From JAGVJT01 sp964471225 (GTDB lineage Bacteria > Pseudomonadota > Gammaproteobacteria > Legionellales > Legionellaceae): 40,253 nucleotides of DNA. The stretch is from NCBI GenBank assembly GCA_964471225.1, contig CAYYEZ010000068.1, positions 1-40,253 on the forward strand, given 5' to 3'. Each line of letters opens with the position of its first letter. Position 1 is the stretch's first letter. Positions 6,774-15,269 of the stretch are shown piece by piece. The position numbers and the translations under genes were made by a program. Under the pieces are notes generated by a model. That model saw nothing but the letters and a program-made list of their open reading frames with translations. It was not told where the DNA came from and did no database searches.

Positions 6774-8444
6774 TTACCATGCAAAGTCCGCCAAAAGCGC
6801 TTCTGCATTTGAGCGAGTTTCTGGCGTAATTTTTAAACCACCAAGCATGCGTGCGATTTCATCTACGCGTGTTTGAGGAGTAAGGTGTCGTATGGTAGAA
6901 AAAGTCTGATTGTCTTCGATGTGTTTTTCAACACGATATTGTTCATGCGCGGACGCAGCGACTTGGGGTTGGTGTGTCACGCAAAATACTTGCAGATGCT
7001 CGCCTAATTTTCTTAAATATTGGCCGACAAGTGCTGCTGTCGCTCCACCGATGCCCACATCAACCTCATCGAAAATTAATGTCGGCGTAGCGGCTTTTCT
7101 TTGTGCTGTGATAAGTTGAATTGCAAGGCTAATACGTGATAGCTCTCCACCAGAGGCAACTTTAGACAGTGGCTGTGAGTCTAAGCCTGGATTGGTACAA
7201 ACGTAGTACTCCACTTTTTCAAGGCCTTCCGCATGGATTTTTTCGAGTGGGGTGAGCTTTATTTCGACCACTCCTTTAGGAATACCAAGTTGACGAATAG
7301 TGTTGGTAATCGCCTCTGCGAGTAGTGGAGCTTGCTGTGTACGTGCATGCCTTAATTTTTCAGCGACATGAAGATAATCTTGTTTTGCTTTGTCTATTTC
7401 GTTTTCGATTGTTTGAAGCCTCATGCCTCTTTGCTCAAGCATGTCTCGTTCTTTTTCGAGTGCCTCACAATAAGTCGCAAGTTCATCAGGCTCTTTCTGA
7501 TATTTTCGTCCTGCTTGATGTAGCTGGCTAAAGCGATGCTCAATATGATTCAAACGCTCTGGATCAAGCTGCACCTGTCGGGAAAAGATTTCAATTTCCG
7601 ATGCGGCTTCTTCGCATTGAATGAGGGCATGATCTAAAAGCTCTAATAAATTTTTAATTTGTGGATTTTCTTTAGGCAAACGATCAACAGCATGTCGCAT
7701 GCTGTGTAGTTGTGGTGTGACACCAAGATGATCGGCCTCACCAAGTAAACCGATACGCAATTGATCTGCCTCTTGAAGATAAGCTTGCGCGTGGTGAAGC
7801 AAATGATGCTCTTGCTGCAACTCTGCGAACTCTCCAATTTGAATATTTAAGGATTTTAACTCATCAATTTGATAATTTAGCAGGCTAATACGCTCTTGGT
7901 GATGTGCATGTTCCATGAGAGATTCTTTTTCAGCCTCTAGCGTGATGTAATGTTGGTAAGCTTCGCGAACGCTTGAGAGTAAAGCGGCATGGTCACCGTA
8001 TTCGTCAAGCTGCAAACGATGCGTTGTGGGATGTAAAAGTCGCTGATGCTGATGTTGACCGTGAATATCGACCAAAAGCTCACTCAGCTCCTTTATTTTT
8101 TGTATTGGAAAAGGGTGGCCGTTGATGTAGGATTTTGAACGCCCTTCGCTAGTGATCACTCGACGAAGCCAGATTTCTTCGCAATCATCAAGATCGTGCG
8201 TGCGCAACCATTGAGCTGGCTCTGAATGAGGATCAAAGGTAAAGCAAGCGTGAATTTCACATTTACTTGTATTGGGTCTAATCACAGAAGCGTCTTTTCG
8301 ATCGCCCATGACGAGCATAAGTGAGTCGATAATAATCGATTTCCCCGCACCTGTTTCACCGGTGAAAGCAATGAGCCCGGACGAGAAATCAAGTTCAAGC
8401 TTCGAAACAATTGCGTAGTTTTCGATGTAAAGTGTGCTTAACAT
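6774..8444 (-). CDS. recN: DNA repair protein RecN
   Basis: This 556-aa SMC-like ATPase acts in double-strand-break repair by recombination. The N-terminal Walker A is GETGAGKS in the typical context YIENYAIVSKLELDF. The middle is a long coiled coil (about residues 155-370). The C-terminal half holds the ABC signature VASGGELSRISLA, the Walker B LIFDEVDVGIGG and the H-loop VTHQPQVAASA. The length matches the family (about 553 aa). It begins six bases after the nadK stop, with AGGGA upstream of its ATG, so it belongs to the typA-nadK-recN transcript. No SOS box is obvious in the short intergenic space. Confidence 0.96.
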   Translation of the reverse strand: MLSTLYIENYAIVSKLELDFSSGLIAFTGETGAGKSIIIDSLMLVMGDRKDASVIRPNTSKCEIHACFTFDPHSEPAQWLRTHDLDDCEEIWLRRVITSEGRSKSYINGHPFPIQKIKELSELLVDIHGQHQHQRLLHPTTHRLQLDEYGDHAALLSSVREAYQHYITLEAEKESLMEHAHHQERISLLNYQIDELKSLNIQIGEFAELQQEHHLLHHAQAYLQEADQLRIGLLGEADHLGVTPQLHSMRHAVDRLPKENPQIKNLLELLDHALIQCEEAASEIEIFSRQVQLDPERLNHIEHRFSQLHQAGRKYQKEPDELATYCEALEKERDMLEQRGMRLQTIENEIDKAKQDYLHVAEKLRHARTQQAPLLAEAITNTIRQLGIPKGVVEIKLTPLEKIHAEGLEKVEYYVCTNPGLDSQPLSKVASGGELSRISLAIQLITAQRKAATPTLIFDEVDVGIGGATAALVGQYLRKLGEHLQVFCVTHQPQVAASAHEQYRVEKHIEDNQTFSTIRHLTPQTRVDEIARMLGGLKITPETRSNAEALLADFAW

Positions 8445-8450
8445 AGTCCC

Positions 8451-9329
8451 TTATTTCAATGGTTTAGAGCCCCAACCCAGTTTTGCGCGCAGCGTATCGT
8501 AATAATGATACTCGTGTGGATGGAGTAAACGCAATGGTACAGAATGTTTATTGATGGTCACGCTTTGATTAGCGTTAATTTGATATGACTCATGACCATC
8601 GCAGCTCACTTCAACTGAGTTTTCATTGTTCTCACTCATTTGGATTGTGATAGTGCTGTTCGAGTCAATGACCAAAGGGCGAGCACTTAAGCTATGCGAA
8701 AACATCGGTACGATTACAATCGCATTTAGCCGTGGGTGTAAAATAGGGCCTCCAGCAGATAATGCATAGGCAGTAGAGCCTGTCGGTGTTGCAATGATCA
8801 ATCCATCTGCGCGATAGTGACTCACAAACTGACCATCAACATACACATCAAATGCGATAAGATGAGTTTCATTTCCACGATTTAAGACGATGTCGTTTAA
8901 TGCGGTACTCACAATACGTTTTTTGGAGTTTAAGCGTAAATTTAATAGAAAACGTCGCTCTTCTTGGTAATGCCCTTCAAGGATAGCGCCGAGCTCTTCA
9001 TCAAGATGTGTCGGAGAGATATCTGTTAGAAATCCTAAGCGACCTCGATTAATACCGATGACGGGGACTTTTTTCTGTATAGCCATATTAGCAGCTGATA
9101 GCAAGCTACCATCACCACCAATCACAATGATCAAATCATCTTGCGTCAACTCTTTGCGATCAAGTGTTGGAAGGTCAATAGGAAAATGTAGTGCCGTATC
9201 AATATCAAGAAAGGTGCTGATTTTTTTTTTCACCAAAAAATCAGCCAAACGTAGCAAAGTTTCATTGACACCCTCGTTTGCACGATGGTGTCTTGCGTAA
9301 ATAATAATCCGTTTGAAAGACATGAGCAT
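8451..9329 (-). CDS. nadK: NAD kinase
   Basis: Cytoplasmic enzyme that phosphorylates NAD to NADP. The catalytic GGDGS motif is present (IVIGGDGSLLSAA), as are the NE/D motif LNDIVLNRGNETHLIAF and the GSTAYALSAGGPI block. The length (292 aa) is standard. ATG 9329 directly follows the typA stop and is preferred over the ATG two codons later because GAG lies nine bases upstream. Linkage to recN is common in gammaproteobacteria, but linkage to typA is less usual. Confidence 0.96.
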   Translation of the reverse strand: MLMSFKRIIIYARHHRANEGVNETLLRLADFLVKKKISTFLDIDTALHFPIDLPTLDRKELTQDDLIIVIGGDGSLLSAANMAIQKKVPVIGINRGRLGFLTDISPTHLDEELGAILEGHYQEERRFLLNLRLNSKKRIVSTALNDIVLNRGNETHLIAFDVYVDGQFVSHYRADGLIIATPTGSTAYALSAGGPILHPRLNAIVIVPMFSHSLSARPLVIDSNSTITIQMSENNENSVEVSCDGHESYQINANQSVTINKHSVPLRLLHPHEYHYYDTLRAKLGWGSKPLK

Positions 9330-11162
9330 TTAGCTATTCTCGTCTGAGCTCGCTGCTCGCGAGGTTTTTTTCCGATCGGTTTCTTTCAGTTCTTTTTTTC
9401 GAAGTCGAATGCTTTGTGGGGTGACTTCAACGAGCTCATCGTCATCAATGAACTCAAGTGCTTGCTCAAGAGAGAGTTTGATGGGTGGGGTGAGAATAAT
9501 ATTTTCATCCGTCCCCGATGCTCGAACGTTCGTGAGTTGTTTTTCTTTGGTTACGTTCACGACCAGATCATTATCACGGGCATGAATGCCTACAATCATG
9601 CCTTCATAACAAGGTGTTTGCGGTTCGATAAACAACCGGCCACGTTCTTGTAAGTTGAATAGTGCGAAACCTCTGGCAGTACCGACACAGTTCGCTATCA
9701 ATACCCCGTTATTACGCTTGCCGATACGTCCGCGTACAGCAGGGCCATAATGATCATAAACATGATAAAGCAGGCCTGTTCCAGATGTTGCTGATAAAAA
9801 TTCGGTGTGAAATCCGATCAGTCCGCGCGTCGGAACGACATAGTCAAGGCGAACTCGGCCCTTACCGTCTGGAACCATGTTTTGTAACTCACCACGTCGC
9901 TCACCGAGCTTTTCCATGATACTGCCTTGGTGTTGCTCTTCGATGTCGACAGTGAGTTGTTCGTAAGGCTCGTGCATTTCCCCATTTTCTTCACGCAAAA
10001 TAACCTCTGGTTTCGAAATGGCGAGTTCGTAGCCTTCTCGTCGCATGGTTTCAATCAAAATGGATAAGTGCAATTCACCGCGTCCAGAGACTCTAAATTT
10101 ATCAGGATCCTCTGTATCTTCGACTCGTAAGGCGACATTATGTAAAAGTTCTGTATCAAGTCGCTCACGAATTTTTCGACTGGTTACAAACTTACCTTCT
10201 TGGCCGGCAAAAGGTGAGTCATTGACTTGGAATGTCATGTTAATTGTTGGCTCATCTACAACTAATGCAGGGAGCGCTTCGACATGGTTTGGATCACATA
10301 ATGTATCGGAAATGCGAAGCTCGGCAATACCACTTACGGCGATAATATCGCCTGCGCGTGCTTCTTCGATTTCGACACGATCTAATCCTTTGAATCCTAG
10401 CAGCTGTAAAATTCGACCTGTGCGAACATTACCGTTTTCATCTATCACTTTAACTGGACTTTTTGCTTTAATATGGCCTCGTGTGACACGACCAATTCCA
10501 ATCGTGCCGACATAAGTCGAGTAATCAAGTGAGCTGACCTGCATTTGGAAAGGTCCTTCCGGGTCGACGTTAGGAGCAGGTACTTTGTCTACGATAGTTT
10601 GTAAGAGCGCATCCATTGTAGAGGCTTCATCTGCTAACTCGAGTTTTGCATAACCATTAAGCGCTGACGCGTAGATGACTGGAAAATCAAGTTGCTTGTC
10701 TGTCGCGCCTAAATTATCAAACAAATCAAAAACCTGATCGATAACCCAATCTGGTCTAGCTCCCGGACGGTCAATTTTATTAACTACGACAATTGGATTC
10801 AATCCTTTTGCAAAGGCCTTCTGTGTAACAAATCGTGTTTGTGGCATGGGGCCGTCTACCGCATCGACTAGTAGTAGAACACTGTCTACCATAGAAAGAA
10901 TACGCTCAACTTCTCCACCGAAATCAGCATGTCCAGGTGTGTCGACAATATTAATCTGATACCCTTGCCAATGTACGCTAGTATTTTTAGCGAGAATCGT
11001 GATACCTCGTTCTTTCTCTAACGCATTCGAGTCCATGAGGCGCTCAACGCGTGGTGCGCGATCGTTGAGAGTCCCTGTTTGCTCGAGTAGTTTGTCTACA
11101 AGCGTCGTTTTCCCGTGGTCAACGTGCGCGATAATTGCAATATTTCTAATTTGTTCGATCAT
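9330..11162 (-). CDS. typA: Ribosome-associated GTPase TypA/BipA
   Basis: A 610-aa translational GTPase that binds the 70S ribosome and assists 50S assembly, especially at low temperature. The G1 motif is AHVDHGKTT, G2 is RGITILAKN, G3 is DTPGHADFGGEVER and G4 is NKID. The later domains show the BipA-specific segments RGELHLSILIETMRREGYEL and GLIGFHTEFLSATSGTG. The C-terminus ends in a basic, Glu-rich tail (RLRKKELKETDRKK). A consensus -10 (TATAAT) lies upstream on the minus strand, inside an inverted repeat shared with the divergent gene. It is the first gene of the typA-nadK-recN operon. Confidence 0.96.
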   Translation of the reverse strand: MIEQIRNIAIIAHVDHGKTTLVDKLLEQTGTLNDRAPRVERLMDSNALEKERGITILAKNTSVHWQGYQINIVDTPGHADFGGEVERILSMVDSVLLLVDAVDGPMPQTRFVTQKAFAKGLNPIVVVNKIDRPGARPDWVIDQVFDLFDNLGATDKQLDFPVIYASALNGYAKLELADEASTMDALLQTIVDKVPAPNVDPEGPFQMQVSSLDYSTYVGTIGIGRVTRGHIKAKSPVKVIDENGNVRTGRILQLLGFKGLDRVEIEEARAGDIIAVSGIAELRISDTLCDPNHVEALPALVVDEPTINMTFQVNDSPFAGQEGKFVTSRKIRERLDTELLHNVALRVEDTEDPDKFRVSGRGELHLSILIETMRREGYELAISKPEVILREENGEMHEPYEQLTVDIEEQHQGSIMEKLGERRGELQNMVPDGKGRVRLDYVVPTRGLIGFHTEFLSATSGTGLLYHVYDHYGPAVRGRIGKRNNGVLIANCVGTARGFALFNLQERGRLFIEPQTPCYEGMIVGIHARDNDLVVNVTKEKQLTNVRASGTDENIILTPPIKLSLEQALEFIDDDELVEVTPQSIRLRKKELKETDRKKTSRAASSDENS

Positions 11163-11184
11163 AATTCATCATCATCATTAAAGT

Positions 11185-11286
11185 GGACACATTATACATC
11201 AAATTTAGAATAGACTCATCTGATAATTTTGTGTGTTTTAAGGTCATAAAGTATCCGGAAATGATTTATTGATGTATAATGTGTTC
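11185..11286. repeat. 18-bp inverted repeat containing divergent -10 boxes
   Basis: The sequence TTGATGTATAATGTGTTC (11269-11286) reappears on the other strand at 11185-11202 with one difference in 18 bases. Each copy contains a perfect TATAAT: 11275-11280 facing the 492-aa gene and 11191-11196 facing typA. The arms are 66 bases apart. The resulting leaders would be about 20 bases for both genes. This looks like a pair of matched divergent promoters, or an operator for a shared regulator overlapping both -10 boxes. Confidence 0.6.
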
Positions 11287-11305
11287 ATTAATTGATGGGT
11301 TGATC

Positions 11306-12784
11306 ATGCGTTTAGACTTAGAAAGACGAAAAAAATCAGTAAAAATGATTTTATTGGGCTCGGGTTACAATCGCTTACAGGAGGGCGATCGGCGATGCTA
11401 TGTTCGGCCAATGTCTCCTGAAATAAAGCGATTGAGTCAGCCTGGTTTTAATCCTGCAAGTACGAGTCTTAAAAATCTTGTGAGAACGAACCAAATTTAT
11501 TTTGATTTTAACCCTGAGATGGATTCTTTTCGATATATTTTACGTGATCATGGAGGGATTATTATAGAAGGAACGATACCTGCTTCTGGTGTCGATGTTT
11601 TTCGCAAAGGGGAGACTTCACTCGATGATGATGCCGTAAGAGCGAAAATTCTTGAAATCATCACTCAAAAAGGAGATCTGCCTGAAAATCCTTTTATTGA
11701 GGCCGCATTGAATGCGGGTTACCGCGTCGAGGTCGATAGTGTCGACCACTATCGGCCTGAAACGTCTGTCGAAAATAGACCGTGGGGGCGCGTTGAGCGA
11801 ATAGAGGCTAACTTGTGTCCTCGTGAGGCTGAGCCTCATGATCAAAAAAAATTAAATGTGCTTCGTAAAAAATGGCATGACGATGTTGAAAGTTATGATG
11901 CGGTAATCTTTGTCAATGCAGATGGTGATGGTTTTTTAGATCCATTGTTCTTTAGTCTCTATCATAACTATGAGTCTTGTAACAATGTATTTTTTGCAGA
12001 CTGGTGTACATGCTGTACGCAACCGAGTATGACTCAGCGAGCGATTGATAGTTGTCCTGAGTTTACTCGCCCAAGGATTGCTGCGGGTTTGGCACCTTGG
12101 ACACCTTGTGGTCGAGCTTATAGAGGTAATCCTGGCGAACTTTCTGGTGATCTTCGTTTATTTTTTGAGCGTATCGATCATTGTATTGAGTCTGGTTCTT
12201 CGTGCGTGACTCTTGTGCCTGAACATCCTAGAGATAATCAAATAGCGCCGATGGAACCTCAAAATAGGCCATTACCAGTCAGGCCCATCTCAGAAGGTAG
12301 GGCGGCGCAGAGACCTCCTGCTAAAAGAGATACTGAATTTTGTATGCGGGTTCTTGGGAAGTGCGACTTTGCAATCTATTTTAGTATGATTCAAGAAAAA
12401 TCTGTTGAGCTCAACAAAAAGGCCATGACGAATCAACGATATAAAGAAGCTGCTCGTGTGGCACGAACATTGCTTACTCAATTAGACAATGCAAAGAATA
12501 CGTTTTTGATTTCCCAAAGAGCGGATATTTTTAAAGCAAGTTGTTTGAGTGCTATTGATGAGGCGATGCCTGTCTTGAGGCAGCATCGTGGTTGGAAACA
12601 AGTTTTAGCTGATCTGATGAGTGCTCTTGTTTCTTTGCTGACCTTGGGTGTTGCAAATATAGTAGCGGGTCGATTCAGATTATTTCCTGTTAAAACGGAC
12701 TCAGAGAAAAAGGTTGAAATGATGGCTGATGCTTTACAGAGAACAAGAGTCTCATGCAGTATAAGGAATCTTTGCTACACTTAA
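11306..12784 (+). CDS. Unrecognised 492-aa protein with Legionella-type C-terminal module; effector candidate
   Basis: There is no recognisable enzyme domain and no signal peptide. The central part is Cys-rich (DWCTCC, DSCPEF, TPCGRA, DHCIES, SSCVTL). Residues 204-212, NADGDGFLD, resemble an EF-hand calcium loop but lack the final Glu. The last 110 residues are helical: FLISQRADIFKASC, then AIDEAMPVLRQHRGWKQVL, a hydrophobic segment (ALVSLLTLGVANIVAG) and RFRLFPVKTDSEKK. I recall this ending from many Legionella proteins of unknown function, including effector candidates. The start at 11306 is chosen over 11279 because the latter lies inside the TATAAT -10 box. The gene diverges from typA. 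Effector status is inference. Confidence 0.7.
   Translation: MRLDLERRKKSVKMILLGSGYNRLQEGDRRCYVRPMSPEIKRLSQPGFNPASTSLKNLVRTNQIYFDFNPEMDSFRYILRDHGGIIIEGTIPASGVDVFRKGETSLDDDAVRAKILEIITQKGDLPENPFIEAALNAGYRVEVDSVDHYRPETSVENRPWGRVERIEANLCPREAEPHDQKKLNVLRKKWHDDVESYDAVIFVNADGDGFLDPLFFSLYHNYESCNNVFFADWCTCCTQPSMTQRAIDSCPEFTRPRIAAGLAPWTPCGRAYRGNPGELSGDLRLFFERIDHCIESGSSCVTLVPEHPRDNQIAPMEPQNRPLPVRPISEGRAAQRPPAKRDTEFCMRVLGKCDFAIYFSMIQEKSVELNKKAMTNQRYKEAARVARTLLTQLDNAKNTFLISQRADIFKASCLSAIDEAMPVLRQHRGWKQVLADLMSALVSLLTLGVANIVAGRFRLFPVKTDSEKKVEMMADALQRTRVSCSIRNLCYT
12517..12700 (+). other. Shared Cys-centred module, copy in the 492-aa protein
   Basis: Phe at -13, Phe at -4, Cys at 0, Ile at +4, Glu at +6 and Ala at +7, followed by LRQHRGWKQVL and a hydrophobic helix. 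This copy is closest to the form I recall from Legionella proteins. Confidence 0.6.
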
Positions 12785-12810
12785 ATTAGGTCTCTTAAAA
12801 AGGCACGGTT

Positions 12811-13266
12811 ATGGGGCGTATTATCCTGCATCCCACCGATATGTGTCAGTGGCATGCCCTTGTGAATGAAGCACAAGCTGTGACGCAGCTGGTTTTGGAT
12901 GAAGAGTTGGAGAGTTATTTAGTCTTTTTGTTAATGCGATTTTCTTCATCAAGCGATTGGGTTGAATCGACAGTTGCCCTCGATTTTTTAAAATCCATGC
13001 AAAAAAAACCAATTCACGCAGAGATGCTACGCGATGTGGGAGATAAGAGCTTATTGTTTTCTGGGCTTTTCCCTGAAATTGCAGTAAAAAGAAATGTCGG
13101 ATTAGATTATTATATTGGGATGGGGAGGGCTGCTTACTTAACTGCGAGCGAAGTTGAAGAAAAAGAGACGGCTCAATTATACTACCAGCTCAGCATCAAT
13201 TTTGTTAATCTACAAAGTGTTTTACATTCTATCCGTGAACACGATACACTCCCGACAAACTTTTAA
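12811..13266 (+). CDS. Conserved hypothetical protein of gammaproteobacteria, 151 aa
   Basis: I cannot name this family. The protein is soluble and helical, without signal peptide or membrane span. A block near the middle, LLFSGLFPEIAVKRNVGLDYYIGMGRAAYL, resembles a conserved small gammaproteobacterial protein I have seen but cannot assign a function. The gene starts 26 bases after the 492-aa gene and ends 11 bases before rep, so it is probably co-transcribed with rep. Conservation of this block argues for a housekeeping rather than an effector role. GGC at 12801-12803 is the only weak ribosome-binding candidate. Confidence 0.7.
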   Translation: MGRIILHPTDMCQWHALVNEAQAVTQLVLDEELESYLVFLLMRFSSSSDWVESTVALDFLKSMQKKPIHAEMLRDVGDKSLLFSGLFPEIAVKRNVGLDYYIGMGRAAYLTASEVEEKETAQLYYQLSINFVNLQSVLHSIREHDTLPTNF

Positions 13267-13277
13267 AGTTCCAATGT

Positions 13278-15269
13278 ATGTTGTTAAATCCTCAGCAATT
13301 AGCGGCAGTCCGCTATCTTGATGGCCCCTTGCTTGTATTGGCTGGTGCCGGAAGCGGAAAAACGCGTGTAATCACGGAAAAGATTGCATACCTTATTCAA
13401 CAGTGTGGTTATGCCCCGCACACAGTTTACGCGGTGACTTTTACAAATAAAGCCGCGCAAGAGATGCAAGCTCGCGCAAAAACACTGTTACCTCAACACG
13501 TGCGTCGAGGACTCAAAGTCTCTACTTTTCATACACTTGGTTTAACGATGCTTAAAAAACATCCTGAGGCTTGCGGACTCAAACCTGGATTTAGTATTTT
13601 GGATGCGGAAGATACAGGTGGTCTTATTCGTGGTTTAGTCGAAACGACACGTACGCTTTCAAGAGAGGAATTACGACAAATACAAACGTATTTTTCTAAT
13701 TGGAAAAACTCAGGTGATCAAGGCTCTGTGACTGAACCTATGGCGGAGGTCGCAGCCTTTCTTTACCCTCGCTATATTGAAACGCTTCGGGCGTATAATG
13801 CAGTTGATTTTGATGACTTAATTATGTTGCCCGTCAGTGCTTTTCGTGAGTCGGATTCGTTGTTGTCTTACTGGCAAAATAAAATACACTATCTTTTAGT
13901 GGATGAGTATCAAGATGCCAATACAAGTCAATATGAGTTTGTAAAATTGTTGATGGCCCGACGACCTCAATTGACTGTTGTTGGTGATGATGACCAATCT
14001 ATTTACGCCTGGCGGGGGGCGCGTCCAGAGAACTTGAGACAATTACAGCAAGATTATCCTTCGCTGAAAGTAATTAAGCTCGAGCAAAACTATCGCTCTG
14101 CTGGGCGAATTTTAATGTTAGCGAACCAACTGATTTCCAATAATCCTCATGTCTTTTCAAAAACCTTATGGAGCACCATGGGGCCGGGGGATTTGATTCG
14201 TGTGATTCGATGCAGAGATGAGCAAGATGAAGCTGAACAAGTGATTGCTGATTTGGTGAGTACAAAATTAAAACTTCGTGCAAATTTTAGTGATTTTGCG
14301 CTCTTGTATCGAGGCAATCACCAAGCACGTCTTTTTGAAACGGTGTTAAGACAGCAGGGGATCCCGTATCATCTTAGTGGTGGACAATCTTGGTTTGCAA
14401 GGACCGAGGTGAAAGACGTTTTTGCCTATTTACGTCTTTTGTGTAACGAATCAGACGATCAAGCTTTTTTGCGTGTGATTAACACACCAAAACGCGGTAT
14501 CGGGGAAGCAACTCTTTTTGCTTTGGCAGAATATGCAGCGCGCCGTCAGCTTAGCCTCTATGCTTGCTGTGATCATTTGGCATTGCAAACGGTGATACAA
14601 GATGCGCCGAGACAAGCATTACAGCAATTTAAAAATCTGACCGAATCAGTTAAGCAGCGTTGTAATTTAGAGCGTGAAAATACAGTGTTATGTTTGCGAC
14701 AATGGATAGATGATATCGGCTACGAAGGTTATCTTTACGAGCAATCAGAGACACCTTTGCAAGCACAAAAACGTATGGAGCAGGTCCTTGAGCTTCTCGC
14801 ATGGGTTGAACAGTTGATGTTAAAGCCTGAGATCAATTCAGTTGCTGATGCGGTGAGTCGTATGATCTTGATTGACAGACTTGAAACACAAGAGGACGGT
14901 TTAGATACAGTAAAACTGATGACCTTGCATGCATCCAAAGGACTAGAATTTCCATATGTTTATCTGGTCGGTCTAGAGGAGGGATTATTACCTCATCGAG
15001 TGAGTATTGAAGCGGAGTCGATAGAAGAGGAGCGTCGCTTGGCTTACGTCGGCATCACTCGAGCTAAAAAGGGGCTTGCTTTAACTTTTTCTGCGAAGCG
15101 CCGCAGTGGTGGCACGACAGAGGACACTGTCCCCAGTCGTTTTTTAGATGAGTTACCCGAAGAGCATTTAGTTTGGTTTGGCCAAGAAACTAAGCGAGAC
15201 TCAGAAGCGTCAGATCGGTTGGCGAAATCTCACTTGAGTGATCTGAAGCGTCTTTTATCAAACGATTAG
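13278..15269 (+). CDS. rep: ATP-dependent DNA helicase Rep
   Basis: This 663-aa superfamily 1 3'-5' helicase helps replication forks pass protein blocks. Motif I is AGAGSGKT in the Rep-like opening LNPQQLAAVRYLDGPLLVLAG. Motif Ia is AVTFTNKAA, motif II is LLVDEYQDAN, motif III is VVGDDDQSIYAWRGA, motif IV includes LEQNYRS, motif V is LMTLHASKGLEFPYV and motif VI is EERRLAYVGITRAK. The length matches E. coli Rep (673 aa) better than UvrD (720 aa), and the N-terminus is Rep-like. A second ATG lies four bases upstream out of frame. The last 80 bases overlap the convergent membrane-protein gene. Confidence 0.93.
   Translation: MLLNPQQLAAVRYLDGPLLVLAGAGSGKTRVITEKIAYLIQQCGYAPHTVYAVTFTNKAAQEMQARAKTLLPQHVRRGLKVSTFHTLGLTMLKKHPEACGLKPGFSILDAEDTGGLIRGLVETTRTLSREELRQIQTYFSNWKNSGDQGSVTEPMAEVAAFLYPRYIETLRAYNAVDFDDLIMLPVSAFRESDSLLSYWQNKIHYLLVDEYQDANTSQYEFVKLLMARRPQLTVVGDDDQSIYAWRGARPENLRQLQQDYPSLKVIKLEQNYRSAGRILMLANQLISNNPHVFSKTLWSTMGPGDLIRVIRCRDEQDEAEQVIADLVSTKLKLRANFSDFALLYRGNHQARLFETVLRQQGIPYHLSGGQSWFARTEVKDVFAYLRLLCNESDDQAFLRVINTPKRGIGEATLFALAEYAARRQLSLYACCDHLALQTVIQDAPRQALQQFKNLTESVKQRCNLERENTVLCLRQWIDDIGYEGYLYEQSETPLQAQKRMEQVLELLAWVEQLMLKPEINSVADAVSRMILIDRLETQEDGLDTVKLMTLHASKGLEFPYVYLVGLEEGLLPHRVSIEAESIEEERRLAYVGITRAKKGLALTFSAKRRSGGTTEDTVPSRFLDELPEEHLVWFGQETKRDSEASDRLAKSHLSDLKRLLSND

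Noticed and set aside
11279..11305. Upstream ATG for the 492-aa protein
   Set aside because: It lies within and just after the TATAAT box, so it would not be in the transcript predicted from that promoter.
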